Positions 8,222 through 16,168 of a DNA stretch of 64,000 bases are shown here, one piece after another. A program made the translations under genes and the position numbers. The stretch is from contig JBCDDZ010000010.1 in the NCBI GenBank assembly GCA_039180025.1, positions 1 through 64,000 on the forward strand, in the 5' to 3' direction. Positions within the stretch are counted from its first letter, which is position 1. Every line of letters begins with the position of its first letter. Source of the DNA: Algisphaera sp039180025 (lineage in GTDB: Bacteria; Planctomycetota; Phycisphaerae; Phycisphaerales; Phycisphaeraceae). The notes beneath the pieces are model-generated. The model was not told the origin of the DNA. It searched no databases and saw only the letters and a program-made list of their open reading frames with translations.

Positions 8222-9028
8222 TCAACCTCCCGTGTCCGCCAGCCGCAGTTGCCCCCGCCCCACTCCGTGCAGCGACTCAATGTCTTGAGCACTCAGCGCA
8301 CGATCAAACACCGCCAACTCCGCCAAATCTCCGCGGAAAGACTTATTCGATGCCGCAGCGGCGGAACGCCCGATCCACGTCGGATTCGAGGTTGTCGTCA
8401 TGACGGGTGCCGAGGTCGACGCCTCACGGTCCAACACCCCGTCCTTGTAGATCCGTAAGGCATCGCCCCCCTGAAACGTACACGCATAGAAAGACCAGAC
8501 CCCCGGCACCACCAGGTCCGCGCTGCCTTCCACCCGGACGTCCTGCCCCACAAAAATATCCGCCGCAAACGAAACTGTACGCGACCGCCCGGACTGGTAA
8601 GCACTCGCGTCGGCCCACACCATCCACCCCCCAACCGAAGACGACGGCCAGCGCGACAGAATGTGACCGTCCTGGTTCACCGCCGACGGTGAATAACGCA
8701 TCCAAAAAAGGATCGTGCAGGCCGACACCCCGTTCAACAGATCGGTGCTCGGCACGCTGATCGACGCGTTATCACCTAAAAAACCCGCCGCGTTCTGAGG
8801 GTCCCGGTACAACGGCCCGGCCGCCGTATGGTCTGTCGCGCCGCCGTAGCTCCCGTCGAGTGTCCCCATCTCATCGGTCGCCGGCTCCCCCGCCGCGTCC
8901 GCCAAACGCCAGTACGCCAACGGCCCCATCCGACGGACCCGTTCTGCGTAACCCCACCACTCCGCCGGGGGCTGCGCGAACTCACGCCAGCCATCCGGCT
9001 CAAAGTCAACCTGTCGTGAAATCGCCAA
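8222..9028 (-). CDS. LamG/concanavalin-like domain protein, tail-fibre-like
   Basis: A 268-residue protein that begins at TTG 9028, supported by GGAG 8 bases upstream; no in-frame ATG fits. After a short N-terminus (RRMGPLAYWRLADAAGEPATDEMG, given here in parts: MGPLAYWRLADAAGEP) it has the complete LamG_3 pattern: SISVPSTDLLNG, CTILFWMRYS, GVWSFYACTF, LRIYKDGVLD, WIGRSAA and a final FRGDLAELAVFDRALSAQDI. Such jelly-roll domains bind carbohydrate or protein ligands and occur in phage fibres and in large secreted planctomycete proteins. Its stop codon lies three bases before the next gene's ATG, so the two LamG-containing genes are coupled. Ligand unknown. Confidence 0.78.
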   Translation of the reverse strand: MAISRQVDFEPDGWREFAQPPAEWWGYAERVRRMGPLAYWRLADAAGEPATDEMGTLDGSYGGATDHTAAGPLYRDPQNAAGFLGDNASISVPSTDLLNGVSACTILFWMRYSPSAVNQDGHILSRWPSSSVGGWMVWADASAYQSGRSRTVSFAADIFVGQDVRVEGSADLVVPGVWSFYACTFQGGDALRIYKDGVLDREASTSAPVMTTTSNPTWIGRSAAAASNKSFRGDLAELAVFDRALSAQDIESLHGVGRGQLRLADTGG

Positions 9029-9064
9029 AGCAGGGCTCCATAAATCGCCGAGAAAACAAAAACG

Positions 9065-9517
9065 CTAACCACGGAATACCGTTTCGAGTCGACGGTCCAC
9101 CACCGACTCCACCCGGCCCGAGGCCAGCACGACCTCGGCCAGCTTGAGGTGAGCCCCGCCCGGCCACCCCGCCTCCGACGCCCCCGCTTCCACTTCCCCC
9201 GACCCTTCCCCCGCTTCCAGCCAAACGTACGCCGTGCTATTGTTGAACGCCGCCAGGTCCAGATCCCTGGCCTCGACCACCACCGCCTCTCCCGCCAGCG
9301 ACGCCCTCCCCGCCGCGACCCAAACCGCCGACTCCGCCGTATCCGACCGCTCGACCCGCAGCGCCCCCAGCGAGCGTTCCGCCAGCCGATGCAGCGTGCG
9401 GATCAGCCAATCGTGGTACGGCTGAAGCCCCGCCTCCGGAAACTCAACCCCCGTCTCGCCGTGTCGCGTCCCGACCAGCGCGGCAATCTGTTCTGCATCC
9501 AAATCTAAAAAAGACAT
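9065..9517 (-). CDS. Tail-fibre-type accessory protein, short paralogue of the next upstream gene
   Basis: About 150 residues from ATG at 9517 with AGGAG 9 bases upstream; a longer open frame to 9631 has a Cys/Trp/Arg-rich, non-protein-like start. It shares order and motifs with the N-terminal half of the protein encoded at 9588-10763: a YHDWLIRTLHRLAERS helix versus YYLEYRRSLHRMLRASE, then YVWLEAGEG versus WYWLAADGEVG, then LAEVVLASGRVESVVDRR versus LAEVVSGPEEIESVTDLR. The two therefore look like products of a tandem duplication. Function is likely structural, in the particle's distal part. Confidence 0.68.
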   Translation of the reverse strand: MSFLDLDAEQIAALVGTRHGETGVEFPEAGLQPYHDWLIRTLHRLAERSLGALRVERSDTAESAVWVAAGRASLAGEAVVVEARDLDLAAFNNSTAYVWLEAGEGSGEVEAGASEAGWPGGAHLKLAEVVLASGRVESVVDRRLETVFRG

Positions 9518-9587
9518 AGCCGACTCTCCTGTCTGCGTATCACTCAAACAACCCTGCCCCATCCCCGCCCCGCAGCGCGTTAAACGC

Positions 9588-10763
9588 TCACTCCGGACAA
9601 TCCGCCCGCACCACCACCAGCACCGCGACATCCCGCGCCTCGTTTGTCACCGTGCCCGCGACCTGCCGGTCTAAATCGACGGTTACTAGATCGCCCCGCC
9701 GCACCGCCGCGCCGTCTCCCGCTACCAGTGCCGTCGGCGTCCCCGCCCCCTGATCCGTACACACGAAGCCCGGACCGTCCGCCGACGTCAGCTCGCCCGG
9801 CGCTGCCGTCAGCGGCGCCCCATTGACCCTTGCCGACACCCTCACTCCGTCGCCTGCCTCGGTCGACTCCATGTTCCCCGCCATGCTCAAGACAACCGCC
9901 GTCACCCGGCCGTCGATCGGCACCACCCCCACCGCCGCATCCGCCACGCTCGCGCTCACCTGCCCCGACTTCACCCAACTCAGATGCACCGCGCCCACCA
10001 GGTTGTACGTGCTGCCACCCCGGCTCTGTTGTAGATAACGATGTTCCGGATGCAGCGAAACCACCGTGTCCACCGCTGTGAGCTCTGGCACGCTTAGCCG
10101 TACGCTCACCTCCGCGTCCGGGTGGTAGCTCTGATTCACCACCCTGAACTCTGCCCGGCCGTCCGTGTTCGCGTTCAGCGACGCATGAGTATGAAAAGCA
10201 TCCGCCGCCTCGAACACCCCGCCCGTCACCTTGTTTAACGCCGCCCCGGTCACCGAAGCCTCGATCCCCCCCAAAGCCTGATTGATCTCCTGGGCCGACG
10301 CCGTCAGCCCCAGCACCGCCACACTCGGAGCCTGCAGGAAGGCTTCGCCCCGCAAATCCGTCACCGATTCGATTTCTTCCGGGCCCGACACCACTTCCGC
10401 CAGCGGGACAAACGTCGCCCGATCCTCCGGCAGCCCCTGCATCGACGCCCCCACCTCGCCGTCCGCCGCCAGCCAGTACCACGTGGTCTGCCCCGTTTCC
10501 ACCGCGATCCCCGACGCCCCGGCGAAGACCACCGACGCCCCACCAATCAAACATCGGCCCGGACGAAAGCCAACCGACAGGTCACCGTCTACATACACCC
10601 GCAGATCGTTCGCCCGCTCCGACGCCCGCAGCATCCGGTGCAGCGACCGTCGGTACTCCAAATAGTACGGGCTCTTCCCGGTCGGGATGTACTCCACCCC
10701 CGTCGCCGCGTCGCGGGAAAGGGCCAGCAGTTCAGCGTCTCGTGGATAGCGTTCGTCAGGCAT
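9588..10763 (-). CDS. Tail-fibre-like structural protein with HxH motif
   Basis: A 391-residue protein starting at ATG 10763. The first 150 residues are a helix and beta domain shared with the protein encoded at 9065-9517. The middle carries EAADAFHTHASLNANTDG, the His-x-His type motif seen in trimeric phage tail fibres, where it can bind metal, followed by beta-rich repeats and a C-terminal domain with PTALVAGDGAAVRRGDLVTV. It lies five bases after the stop of the preceding 238-aa gene. Fibre or baseplate-wedge function is the best fit, from motif and context rather than from a family match. Confidence 0.66.
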   Translation of the reverse strand: MPDERYPRDAELLALSRDAATGVEYIPTGKSPYYLEYRRSLHRMLRASERANDLRVYVDGDLSVGFRPGRCLIGGASVVFAGASGIAVETGQTTWYWLAADGEVGASMQGLPEDRATFVPLAEVVSGPEEIESVTDLRGEAFLQAPSVAVLGLTASAQEINQALGGIEASVTGAALNKVTGGVFEAADAFHTHASLNANTDGRAEFRVVNQSYHPDAEVSVRLSVPELTAVDTVVSLHPEHRYLQQSRGGSTYNLVGAVHLSWVKSGQVSASVADAAVGVVPIDGRVTAVVLSMAGNMESTEAGDGVRVSARVNGAPLTAAPGELTSADGPGFVCTDQGAGTPTALVAGDGAAVRRGDLVTVDLDRQVAGTVTNEARDVAVLVVVRADCPE

Positions 10764-10768
10764 CGTTG

Positions 10769-11485
10769 TTAAATCCAGGTCAAAGTGAAATCAGTTAACA
10801 CACGCAGGGATTCAGCGGGCTCGGGCGGGTTCTCCACACTCTTCACCGTCGGCGGCAAGGCCGCCGATACCCTCCGCCCCGCAGCATCCCTCACGCTTAC
10901 CCCCACGGCGTACGCTCCATCCGGCAATGCCGGGGACCGCCAACGCCACGCTTCCCCATCGATCCCCAGCGGGCCGTGCCCCAACTCCCCCCGCCCCAAC
11001 CCCAGCCCGCTCGCCGCATCGCGTCCAAAACCCCCCAACCCAAACAACCCGCCAAACCCGCTCCGCGCCGCGTCCCCTGGCCACATCGCCGATTCCACCT
11101 TCACCCCGCCCGCGAGTTCTACTCGGACCCGCGCATCCACCGCGAACGTTTCGTCACGCAGCATCACCACGCCCACCCGATCCCGCTCTCGCACGTCCCA
11201 GCGCTCTGCCGACCACGCCGTCTCACCCACCGCCACCGCACACAATTCCACGTGGCAAGCTCGCGTCCGATCTGTCACCAACCACACGTCTCGCTGCCCC
11301 GGATCCGTCACCACCTCCGTCAGCACGCCGTCGATGTAGACCCGCACCCAAACTTCCTGCTCCGACACCAGCCGCCACCACACGTGAACCAACCCGTCGT
11401 GTTCGCCGTACCGGTCTTCTACCGCCCGCCCCAGCACCAAGCCAAATACCGAACCCAGTTCCAGATCTGGATATCCGTCCGTCAT
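10769..11485 (-). CDS. Beta-rich structural protein of unknown function, phage-like run
   Basis: A 238-residue protein whose ATG overlaps the previous stop in an ATGA arrangement. It contains several WxxRxx/beta-hairpin segments (HVWWRLVSEQEVWVRVYIDG, VELCAVAVGETAWSAERWDV), a Gly/Phe-rich low-complexity stretch around residues 140-165 (GFGGLFGLGGFGRDAAS), and a C-terminal FN3-like strand ending in LRVLTDFTLTWI. It resembles the Ig/FN3-type decoration domains common in fibre modules. No family is recognised. Coupling to the neighbouring genes on both sides supports membership in the structural operon. Confidence 0.6.
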   Translation of the reverse strand: MTDGYPDLELGSVFGLVLGRAVEDRYGEHDGLVHVWWRLVSEQEVWVRVYIDGVLTEVVTDPGQRDVWLVTDRTRACHVELCAVAVGETAWSAERWDVRERDRVGVVMLRDETFAVDARVRVELAGGVKVESAMWPGDAARSGFGGLFGLGGFGRDAASGLGLGRGELGHGPLGIDGEAWRWRSPALPDGAYAVGVSVRDAAGRRVSAALPPTVKSVENPPEPAESLRVLTDFTLTWI

Positions 11486-11850
11486 GGCTTCACCTGCAAG
11501 TAATCCACGGTGTAATCCACCCGGTACCGGGCCCCTACCGCCGTCATCGGCCCCGGCTCAAACCGCAGCATCACCACCTTGTCCCAAGCCCGGCCGTCGT
11601 GCTCCACCAAACTCCGAGCCACCCCGTCCAACCGATCCTCGATCGCATCGATCAAACCCGCCATCGCCCGCGCCTCGTCGGACAACAGCGTCCCGGTCTG
11701 CGTGATCGTCCGCCCGGCCCGCCCTTGAACCACCAACTCCACCCCGTCCGCCAGGGGCAAGTCCCCCGCGTCGTGCCTTAATGCCAAACCGCCCACGTGT
11801 AACCGCGCCGGGCCCGAGCCAAACAAGTTTTGCGCGTCAAATAAAATCAT
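11482..11850 (-). CDS. Small tail-associated protein, unknown family
   Basis: A 122-residue protein starting with ATG at 11850 and coupled to the next gene by ATGA. It opens MILFDAQNLFGSGPARLHVGG, a short region that recalls tail-completion or tail-tube-like proteins, and then shows an all alpha/beta body (GRTITQTGTLLSDEAR, a helix LIDAIEDRLDG, and the strands MLRFEPGPM and YRVDYTVDYLQV). The tail strands and helix could belong to a neck/tail-terminator-type fold. No catalytic signature is seen. Confidence 0.58.
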   Translation of the reverse strand: MILFDAQNLFGSGPARLHVGGLALRHDAGDLPLADGVELVVQGRAGRTITQTGTLLSDEARAMAGLIDAIEDRLDGVARSLVEHDGRAWDKVVMLRFEPGPMTAVGARYRVDYTVDYLQVKP

Positions 11851-11905
11851 GCGTGAAAAATCTCAAATCGGTCCGCTCAAGAAAAGACGCTCAAATCGCC
11901 CGGCC

Positions 11906-12547
11906 TCAGACCCGCTGCAGCCGAACCATCCCCAGCCGCCGCCGCTCGTCCGCGTGGCCGTCGCCATTCGTATCCAGCAGCACGCTGGCCTGCGCCGTCG
12001 CGTGACGGAAACGTCGCCGATATTCCCCCGCTTTGTAGACCAGCATCTGGTTGTCCCCCGTCAGCGCCGCCGCCCCGCTGTAGACCCGCTCCAGTGTCCC
12101 GAGCGCCTCCAGCCTCGCCATGACCGACAGCGATACCACCGCCTCTTCCGTCAACGCATCCGGGTCCGTGGAGTCCGCGTCGATCCCCAGGAGCCGGAGC
12201 AGCCCGTCGTGGACTAGCCCCGCCTGCGGCGCAAACGTCCGCACCACCACCGGCAGCGGGCCACCGTCACCCACCGGGACCGCCGCATCCGCCAGCCGAT
12301 CCCGCAGCAGCGACACCGACAACGTCTGCCCGTCCTCCCGCGAAATCACCTCACACGCTTTGCGATCCACCAGGACCACGCCGCCCGTTTCCACCTGCGC
12401 CGCGACGAAATCGCTGCCCGCGCTGCTCAGTGTGGTGTCGGTCACGTAGCCGTCGTCGGCGTTCACCCGCTGCTGGCCCAGCCAGGGCACGTCGTGAAAC
12501 AGCATCGGCTCCAAAGCCAAAAGGTCGCGGTCGGTCGAAAAATTCAT
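11906..12547 (-). CDS. Head-tail connector-like protein, candidate
   Basis: A 213-residue protein immediately downstream of the major capsid gene. It begins MNFSTDRDLLALEPMLFHD and has a helical N-terminus, beta strands around VETGGVVLVDRKACEVIS, and a helical middle. Position just after the capsid gene is where adaptor, stopper and neck proteins sit in tailed phages, and the length is compatible, but no motif confirms that. Its ATG is preceded by GAGAAG, a usable ribosome site. Confidence 0.55.
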   Translation of the reverse strand: MNFSTDRDLLALEPMLFHDVPWLGQQRVNADDGYVTDTTLSSAGSDFVAAQVETGGVVLVDRKACEVISREDGQTLSVSLLRDRLADAAVPVGDGGPLPVVVRTFAPQAGLVHDGLLRLLGIDADSTDPDALTEEAVVSLSVMARLEALGTLERVYSGAAALTGDNQMLVYKAGEYRRRFRHATAQASVLLDTNGDGHADERRRLGMVRLQRV

Positions 12548-12678
12548 GACGGCTTCTCAATCAAAGGGGAAACAAAAATCAGTACCGGCACCGCCGTCCA
12601 ACTGACGCAAACCGCGGCCGGGAAACGAGGCCGCCGGCGTAAGCCGACGACCCCGCAGGGAAAGAGCAACCTCATCGA

Positions 12679-13809
12679 TCAAGCCACCGCCAGGTTCCGG
12701 ATCAACCCATGTGCGTTCTCGTTACGCAATTCCAATGTGTACTCCCCCAAAACCTGCCCCGACTCACTATCGCCCGTCGCCGCGAGGGCCTTGTACTGGA
12801 AGCTCCGTCCCGACAGCGGCAGCACATCCACCCGCGAGGCGTCCAACAACAGCACCGTGTCCCGCGGGACCCAGCGGCTCAGCACCACCCGGCAAACCCC
12901 AAAGTCAGACTCGTACACACTCACCAGATCCTTGAAACGCTCGGTCGAAGGGCCGAAACCGCGCGAAGCCGTCACGAAACCGTTGATCGCTCGCTTCTGT
13001 GATCCGCCCACCACGATCGTGTCCACCGGCCCGTTGGACTGCTCCCAAATGCCCCGCAAGGCGGCGTTGAGCGCTTCCTCGGTCAGAGTGTTTCCGCCGC
13101 CGTCCACCACGTTGGTCGACACCGAAGGGATAAGCCCCCGCATCGTCCGGCGGGTCGCGGCACTACCGATCGGGTTGGCCGAATCATTCGCCGCGCCGTT
13201 GATGACGCAGTTCTCCAGATCGCGAACCAGCTCCCGCAGCCGTTCCTGCTTTTGGTAATCCATCTCGTCGGCCAGCGCGACCTGCCGCGACGCGAGCTGC
13301 GACCCCGACACCTCGACGCCCGCCGTAAAAATCTGTGTGTAGTTGAGCTTCCGGCTCCGGTTTGTAAACCGGGTCGTCGGGGCATCGTCGCCTTCAAGTG
13401 CGGCATTTCCCAGAATCCGCAGCGTGGTGCCGTCCGACACCGCGGCCGCGGACGTACCCCCGTAGCCGCGCGACACCGTCAGCGTATCGCCGTTTACGGA
13501 CAATACGAACATCACTTCACGTGATCCCTCCGCCTGCACCTGATCGCCCGCCCGAAAACGTTCGCCGTGATCCACATCCACCGAGCTGCTACCGACCGTG
13601 ACCGACCCGGCGGCCGTGTCGGTATTGGGCAGCAGCGTGTCCTCCAGCCACTCGTGCACGGTACTCGTCGCCGACCGCTGAGGGTCGCCAAGGTGATCCA
13701 GGAGCGGGGTTTCGTAAGGGCTGACAATCCCGATGATGTCCGAAACGTCCTGAGCGAGCTCGGGTAACGACGGACCGGCAGAGTAAGTTGCTTTTCCAGA
13801 AAAGGCCAT
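12679..13809 (-). CDS. Major capsid protein, SU10/DUF5309 type
   Basis: A 376-residue protein starting at ATG 13809, with GGA/AAGGAA 7 bases upstream. It has the SU10 major-capsid pattern: SLPELAQDVSDIIGIVSPYETPLLDHLG near residues 15-40 (quoted as ELAQDVSDIIGIVSPYETPL), the FRAGDQVQ segment of the inserted beta domain, then KLNYTQIFTAGVEVSGSQ and the E-loop-like RQVALADEMDYQKQERLREL. The rest follows the HK97 fold order with VDTIVVGGSQKRAINGF near residue 270 and VLLLDASRVDVLPLSGR near the end. It forms the capsid shell. It is the strongest phage marker in the region. Confidence 0.85.
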   Translation of the reverse strand: MAFSGKATYSAGPSLPELAQDVSDIIGIVSPYETPLLDHLGDPQRSATSTVHEWLEDTLLPNTDTAAGSVTVGSSSVDVDHGERFRAGDQVQAEGSREVMFVLSVNGDTLTVSRGYGGTSAAAVSDGTTLRILGNAALEGDDAPTTRFTNRSRKLNYTQIFTAGVEVSGSQLASRQVALADEMDYQKQERLRELVRDLENCVINGAANDSANPIGSAATRRTMRGLIPSVSTNVVDGGGNTLTEEALNAALRGIWEQSNGPVDTIVVGGSQKRAINGFVTASRGFGPSTERFKDLVSVYESDFGVCRVVLSRWVPRDTVLLLDASRVDVLPLSGRSFQYKALAATGDSESGQVLGEYTLELRNENAHGLIRNLAVA

Positions 13810-13849
13810 AAATGTATTCCTTTGAATAAGATTCAGAATGAAGTAGTAA

Positions 13850-13913
13850 GTCGGCGATCTTTCTCAAATCACTCCCCCTGGCTCGATGGGAGATCGCCGG
13901 ACTCCCGAGCCAT
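13850..13913 (-). ncRNA. Mutually exclusive hairpins between scaffold-like and capsid genes
   Basis: In the 114-base gap upstream of the capsid gene two strong inverted repeats overlap. Stem A pairs 13852-13860 with 13891-13899 (9 perfect pairs). Stem B pairs 13879-13885 with 13906-13912 (7 perfect pairs) and extends with 13888-13892 against 13902-13906. The right arm of A lies inside B, so both cannot form at once. On the transcribed (minus) strand B comes first. No U-tract follows, so it is not a simple terminator. It could act as a processing or translation-control element for the abundant capsid message; the function is inferred. Confidence 0.45.
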
Positions 13914-13923
13914 CCAAACGGGT

Positions 13924-14445
13924 TCAGCGACGCCGGAGGCGCAGGTAATCCAGCAGGTCGCGCCGATCGCCCGTCGCCGCCGCCCGCTCAGCCGCCAACT
14001 CCTCCGCCCCCGAGGACTCGACCCTCGGCGACATGGCCGAATCAATCTGCGTCACCCGCTGCCGGAAGAGGTAAGGCTTCTGCCGACGCAGGTCGTCCAC
14101 CGCCGCCCGCACGTCCGGCTCGTCCATCTGAGATACGCTTATCTCGGTCAGCAGCCGTGCGGCTTCCAGATCGATCGCATCCGAATCCGCGAGCAGCGCA
14201 TCGATCTTCTGCCGCCGTTCCAGCGCGGTGATCGTTTCCTGCGATTTGTCGAGCCGCTCCTGCACCGTGGTCAACTGACCCCGCAAGGCTCCGAGCTCTT
14301 GCTCCGCGGTCTGGGCACGCTTTCGGTAACGGATCGCCTCGGCCACGGGAACCAGCTTCCCCGGCTCCGCGTCGGCCACCGCCGCTTCGGCCTCGGCCGT
14401 ATCGGCAGTCATCTCCACGGGCACATCGCTATCAGAAAGATTCAT
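13924..14445 (-). CDS. Scaffolding-like coiled-coil protein
   Basis: About 173 residues from ATG at 14445 (GGAG upstream; a TTG precedes the ATG). The protein is acidic at its N-terminus (DVPVEMTADTAEAEAAV), has a long coiled coil (AIRYRKRAQTAEQELGAL, VQERLDKSQETITALERR), and ends in a basic tail (RRDLLDYLRLRRR). This architecture, and its position directly ahead of the major capsid gene, match phage scaffolding proteins that act as an internal assembly core. No protease domain is fused. Assignment is by architecture and gene order. Confidence 0.68.
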   Translation of the reverse strand: MNLSDSDVPVEMTADTAEAEAAVADAEPGKLVPVAEAIRYRKRAQTAEQELGALRGQLTTVQERLDKSQETITALERRQKIDALLADSDAIDLEAARLLTEISVSQMDEPDVRAAVDDLRRQKPYLFRQRVTQIDSAMSPRVESSGAEELAAERAAATGDRRDLLDYLRLRRR

Positions 14446-14501
14446 CAAAACTAGAACTCCGGTTCAAAGGACGTGACGCTTCGCGTCGATCGGTAAGTGG
14501 T

Positions 14502-15938
14502 TCAAACAAGCGCTTGCTCGCGATGGGCACAGTCGGCGTAACCCAGCTCCGCCAACAACTGATCCGCGGGCACACCGAGCTCTTTCTTAGCCAGCGCGTT
14601 TTTCAGTTGCCGTTCTTCGCTATCCGGGAACGGCGTCGGCCAGTCCAGCCGGACCCGGCGGTCTTCCGCACGGTTCGGCAAGACGCCCGTCACGTCCGCC
14701 GCGTGCAGAATCATTTCGCAGAGCTGTTCGATCCCCGCCCCGTACGTCAGCCGCTTCTTCTCGATCCGTGCCAACAGGCCCAGCAACACGATCCGGATCG
14801 CGTTCTCGCTCGACAGGTTCCCTGTCCGCCCCCCCACCACGCCCGCCGCGATCGGCGACACCCCCGAGGCCTTATCCATCGCCTCACGCACTTCACGAAT
14901 ATGCTGGTCCTCGCTCGGCGTCGAAGCATCCCCACCAAACTCGTGGATCGATGCGTCCGGGTTGTCGGTCGCCCACATCTGGCCCGGCCCGACCGGCCGC
15001 TCGGTAAACCCATCAATCCCTTTGCCCAGGTACATCTTGAACGACTGGAACGTCACCCGGTTGGCCCGGTCCGACAGCCGCGTGTTCAGTTCGTCCTGCA
15101 ACGGGACCAGCGCCTCGACGTCGGACAAGCCTTCGTAATAAAACGGCTGCGCCAGGTTCTGGATGTGCACCACCGGCACCCGCCCCAAGCGGTTCGCCCC
15201 GCCGTCCACCCGTACCCGGCCCCGACCCTGCGTGTCTCCCGAGCCCCGGAAAACCTCGAAACCCTCGGCCGTCCAAGCCTCGGTCCGGTCGACCGTCTTC
15301 CGCTCCGCAGACCGCTGACGACCCAGCACGCGACCCAGGAACGGCACCGGCCGCAGTTCATGGGTCAGCTGCGAATGGTGGATCAAATACGCATCGAGCC
15401 GGCGGTAGTCCCCGGGGCTGACCACCGGGACCGCACGCGGGGCTTCGATCAGTTCCAGCCGAGCCTCCGCTTGGCCCGCCACGGGAGGCCGAACCAAGAT
15501 ATCGGCGTACCCATACACCGAGCCGAGCAGCGCCATATCGTGGAAAAACGACTCCCCGCCGTTGCTCCGAAAGACGCTACTCAAATAGTGGTTGATCTTC
15601 TCGGCAAGCCCGGCCGACGCCGCCCGGCTCTGAATCAGCAGCGGCTGGCCGAACATGAAGTCCACCAGAGCGTGGATCCGCCAGGCAATATCGTTCTCGA
15701 TGACCACCTCACGCGTCGAGTTCGCATCGCCGCGGGTCAGCCGGGCGGGTAAGCCCCGGGCCTGGGCCGACCGTCCCGCCGACGAATAAGCCGGTGAATC
15801 CGGATCAGCCGCGTTGCGGTAGTACCGCCACAACCGCTCCAGATTCGGCCGACGGACACCGACGTGCTCGGCGAGTATCCATTCGAGCAGATCGGGTGCG
15901 AGTGCAGCAGGCTTAGGCAAAGACGAGGCAGACATCAT
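14502..15938 (-). CDS. Phage portal protein, SPP1 gp6-like
   Basis: About 478 residues from ATG at 15938, which has GGAG eight bases upstream; the frame opens at 15971 but that extension lacks a site. Recognisable portal features are WRYYRNAADPDSPAY near the N-terminus, DIAWRIHALVDFMFGQPLLI, the RVPVVHIQN strand, YYEGLSDVEALVPLQDELN (a wing/stem helix pair), and the helical tail LGLLARIEKKRLTYGAGI. Portals form the dodecameric DNA channel at a capsid vertex and connect to terminase and tail. Neither terminase subunit is seen next to it, whereas portals usually directly follow the large terminase. Confidence 0.84.
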   Translation of the reverse strand: MMSASSLPKPAALAPDLLEWILAEHVGVRRPNLERLWRYYRNAADPDSPAYSSAGRSAQARGLPARLTRGDANSTREVVIENDIAWRIHALVDFMFGQPLLIQSRAASAGLAEKINHYLSSVFRSNGGESFFHDMALLGSVYGYADILVRPPVAGQAEARLELIEAPRAVPVVSPGDYRRLDAYLIHHSQLTHELRPVPFLGRVLGRQRSAERKTVDRTEAWTAEGFEVFRGSGDTQGRGRVRVDGGANRLGRVPVVHIQNLAQPFYYEGLSDVEALVPLQDELNTRLSDRANRVTFQSFKMYLGKGIDGFTERPVGPGQMWATDNPDASIHEFGGDASTPSEDQHIREVREAMDKASGVSPIAAGVVGGRTGNLSSENAIRIVLLGLLARIEKKRLTYGAGIEQLCEMILHAADVTGVLPNRAEDRRVRLDWPTPFPDSEERQLKNALAKKELGVPADQLLAELGYADCAHREQALV

Positions 15939-16130
15939 GCATAGGGCTCCGTTGACCAGCGTGGCCATCACCAGGAGCTATGCCGTCACCACTGTGCGCA
16001 AATGGATTTCGTCTGAAGACTCGTGAGTCAATCCAAAGCATACGAGGGACATCACTTATAAAAATATTGATTTGTTTTGTTTTTGTTCGTATTATCCGAC
16101 ATGCCATGCGCACATTTTTCGCGTTCAGGC

Positions 16131-16159
16131 TTGATTATTCGCTGAAATGATGATTAAAT
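16131..16159 (+). promoter_or_regulatory. Candidate sigma-70-type promoter for the sigma-54 activator gene
   Basis: TTGATT at 16131-16136 and TTAAAT at 16154-16159 are separated by 17 bases. The predicted start lies near 16166, only a few bases before the ATG at 16169, and no Shine-Dalgarno is visible, so the message may be nearly leaderless. The whole 15972-16168 gap is unusually A+T-rich for this chromosome. Confidence 0.4.
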
Positions 16160-16168
16160 TAGCGATAT

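Noticed and set aside
2514..15938. Calling the whole run a complete prophage
   Set aside because: No integrase, attachment repeats, terminase, replication or regulator genes of phage type are visible in the window.
16090..16112. Possible sigma-54 -24/-12 site for the portal run (TGGCAT on the minus strand)
   Set aside because: The -12 half is ATAAT rather than TTGC with the required GC, so it is not a valid site.
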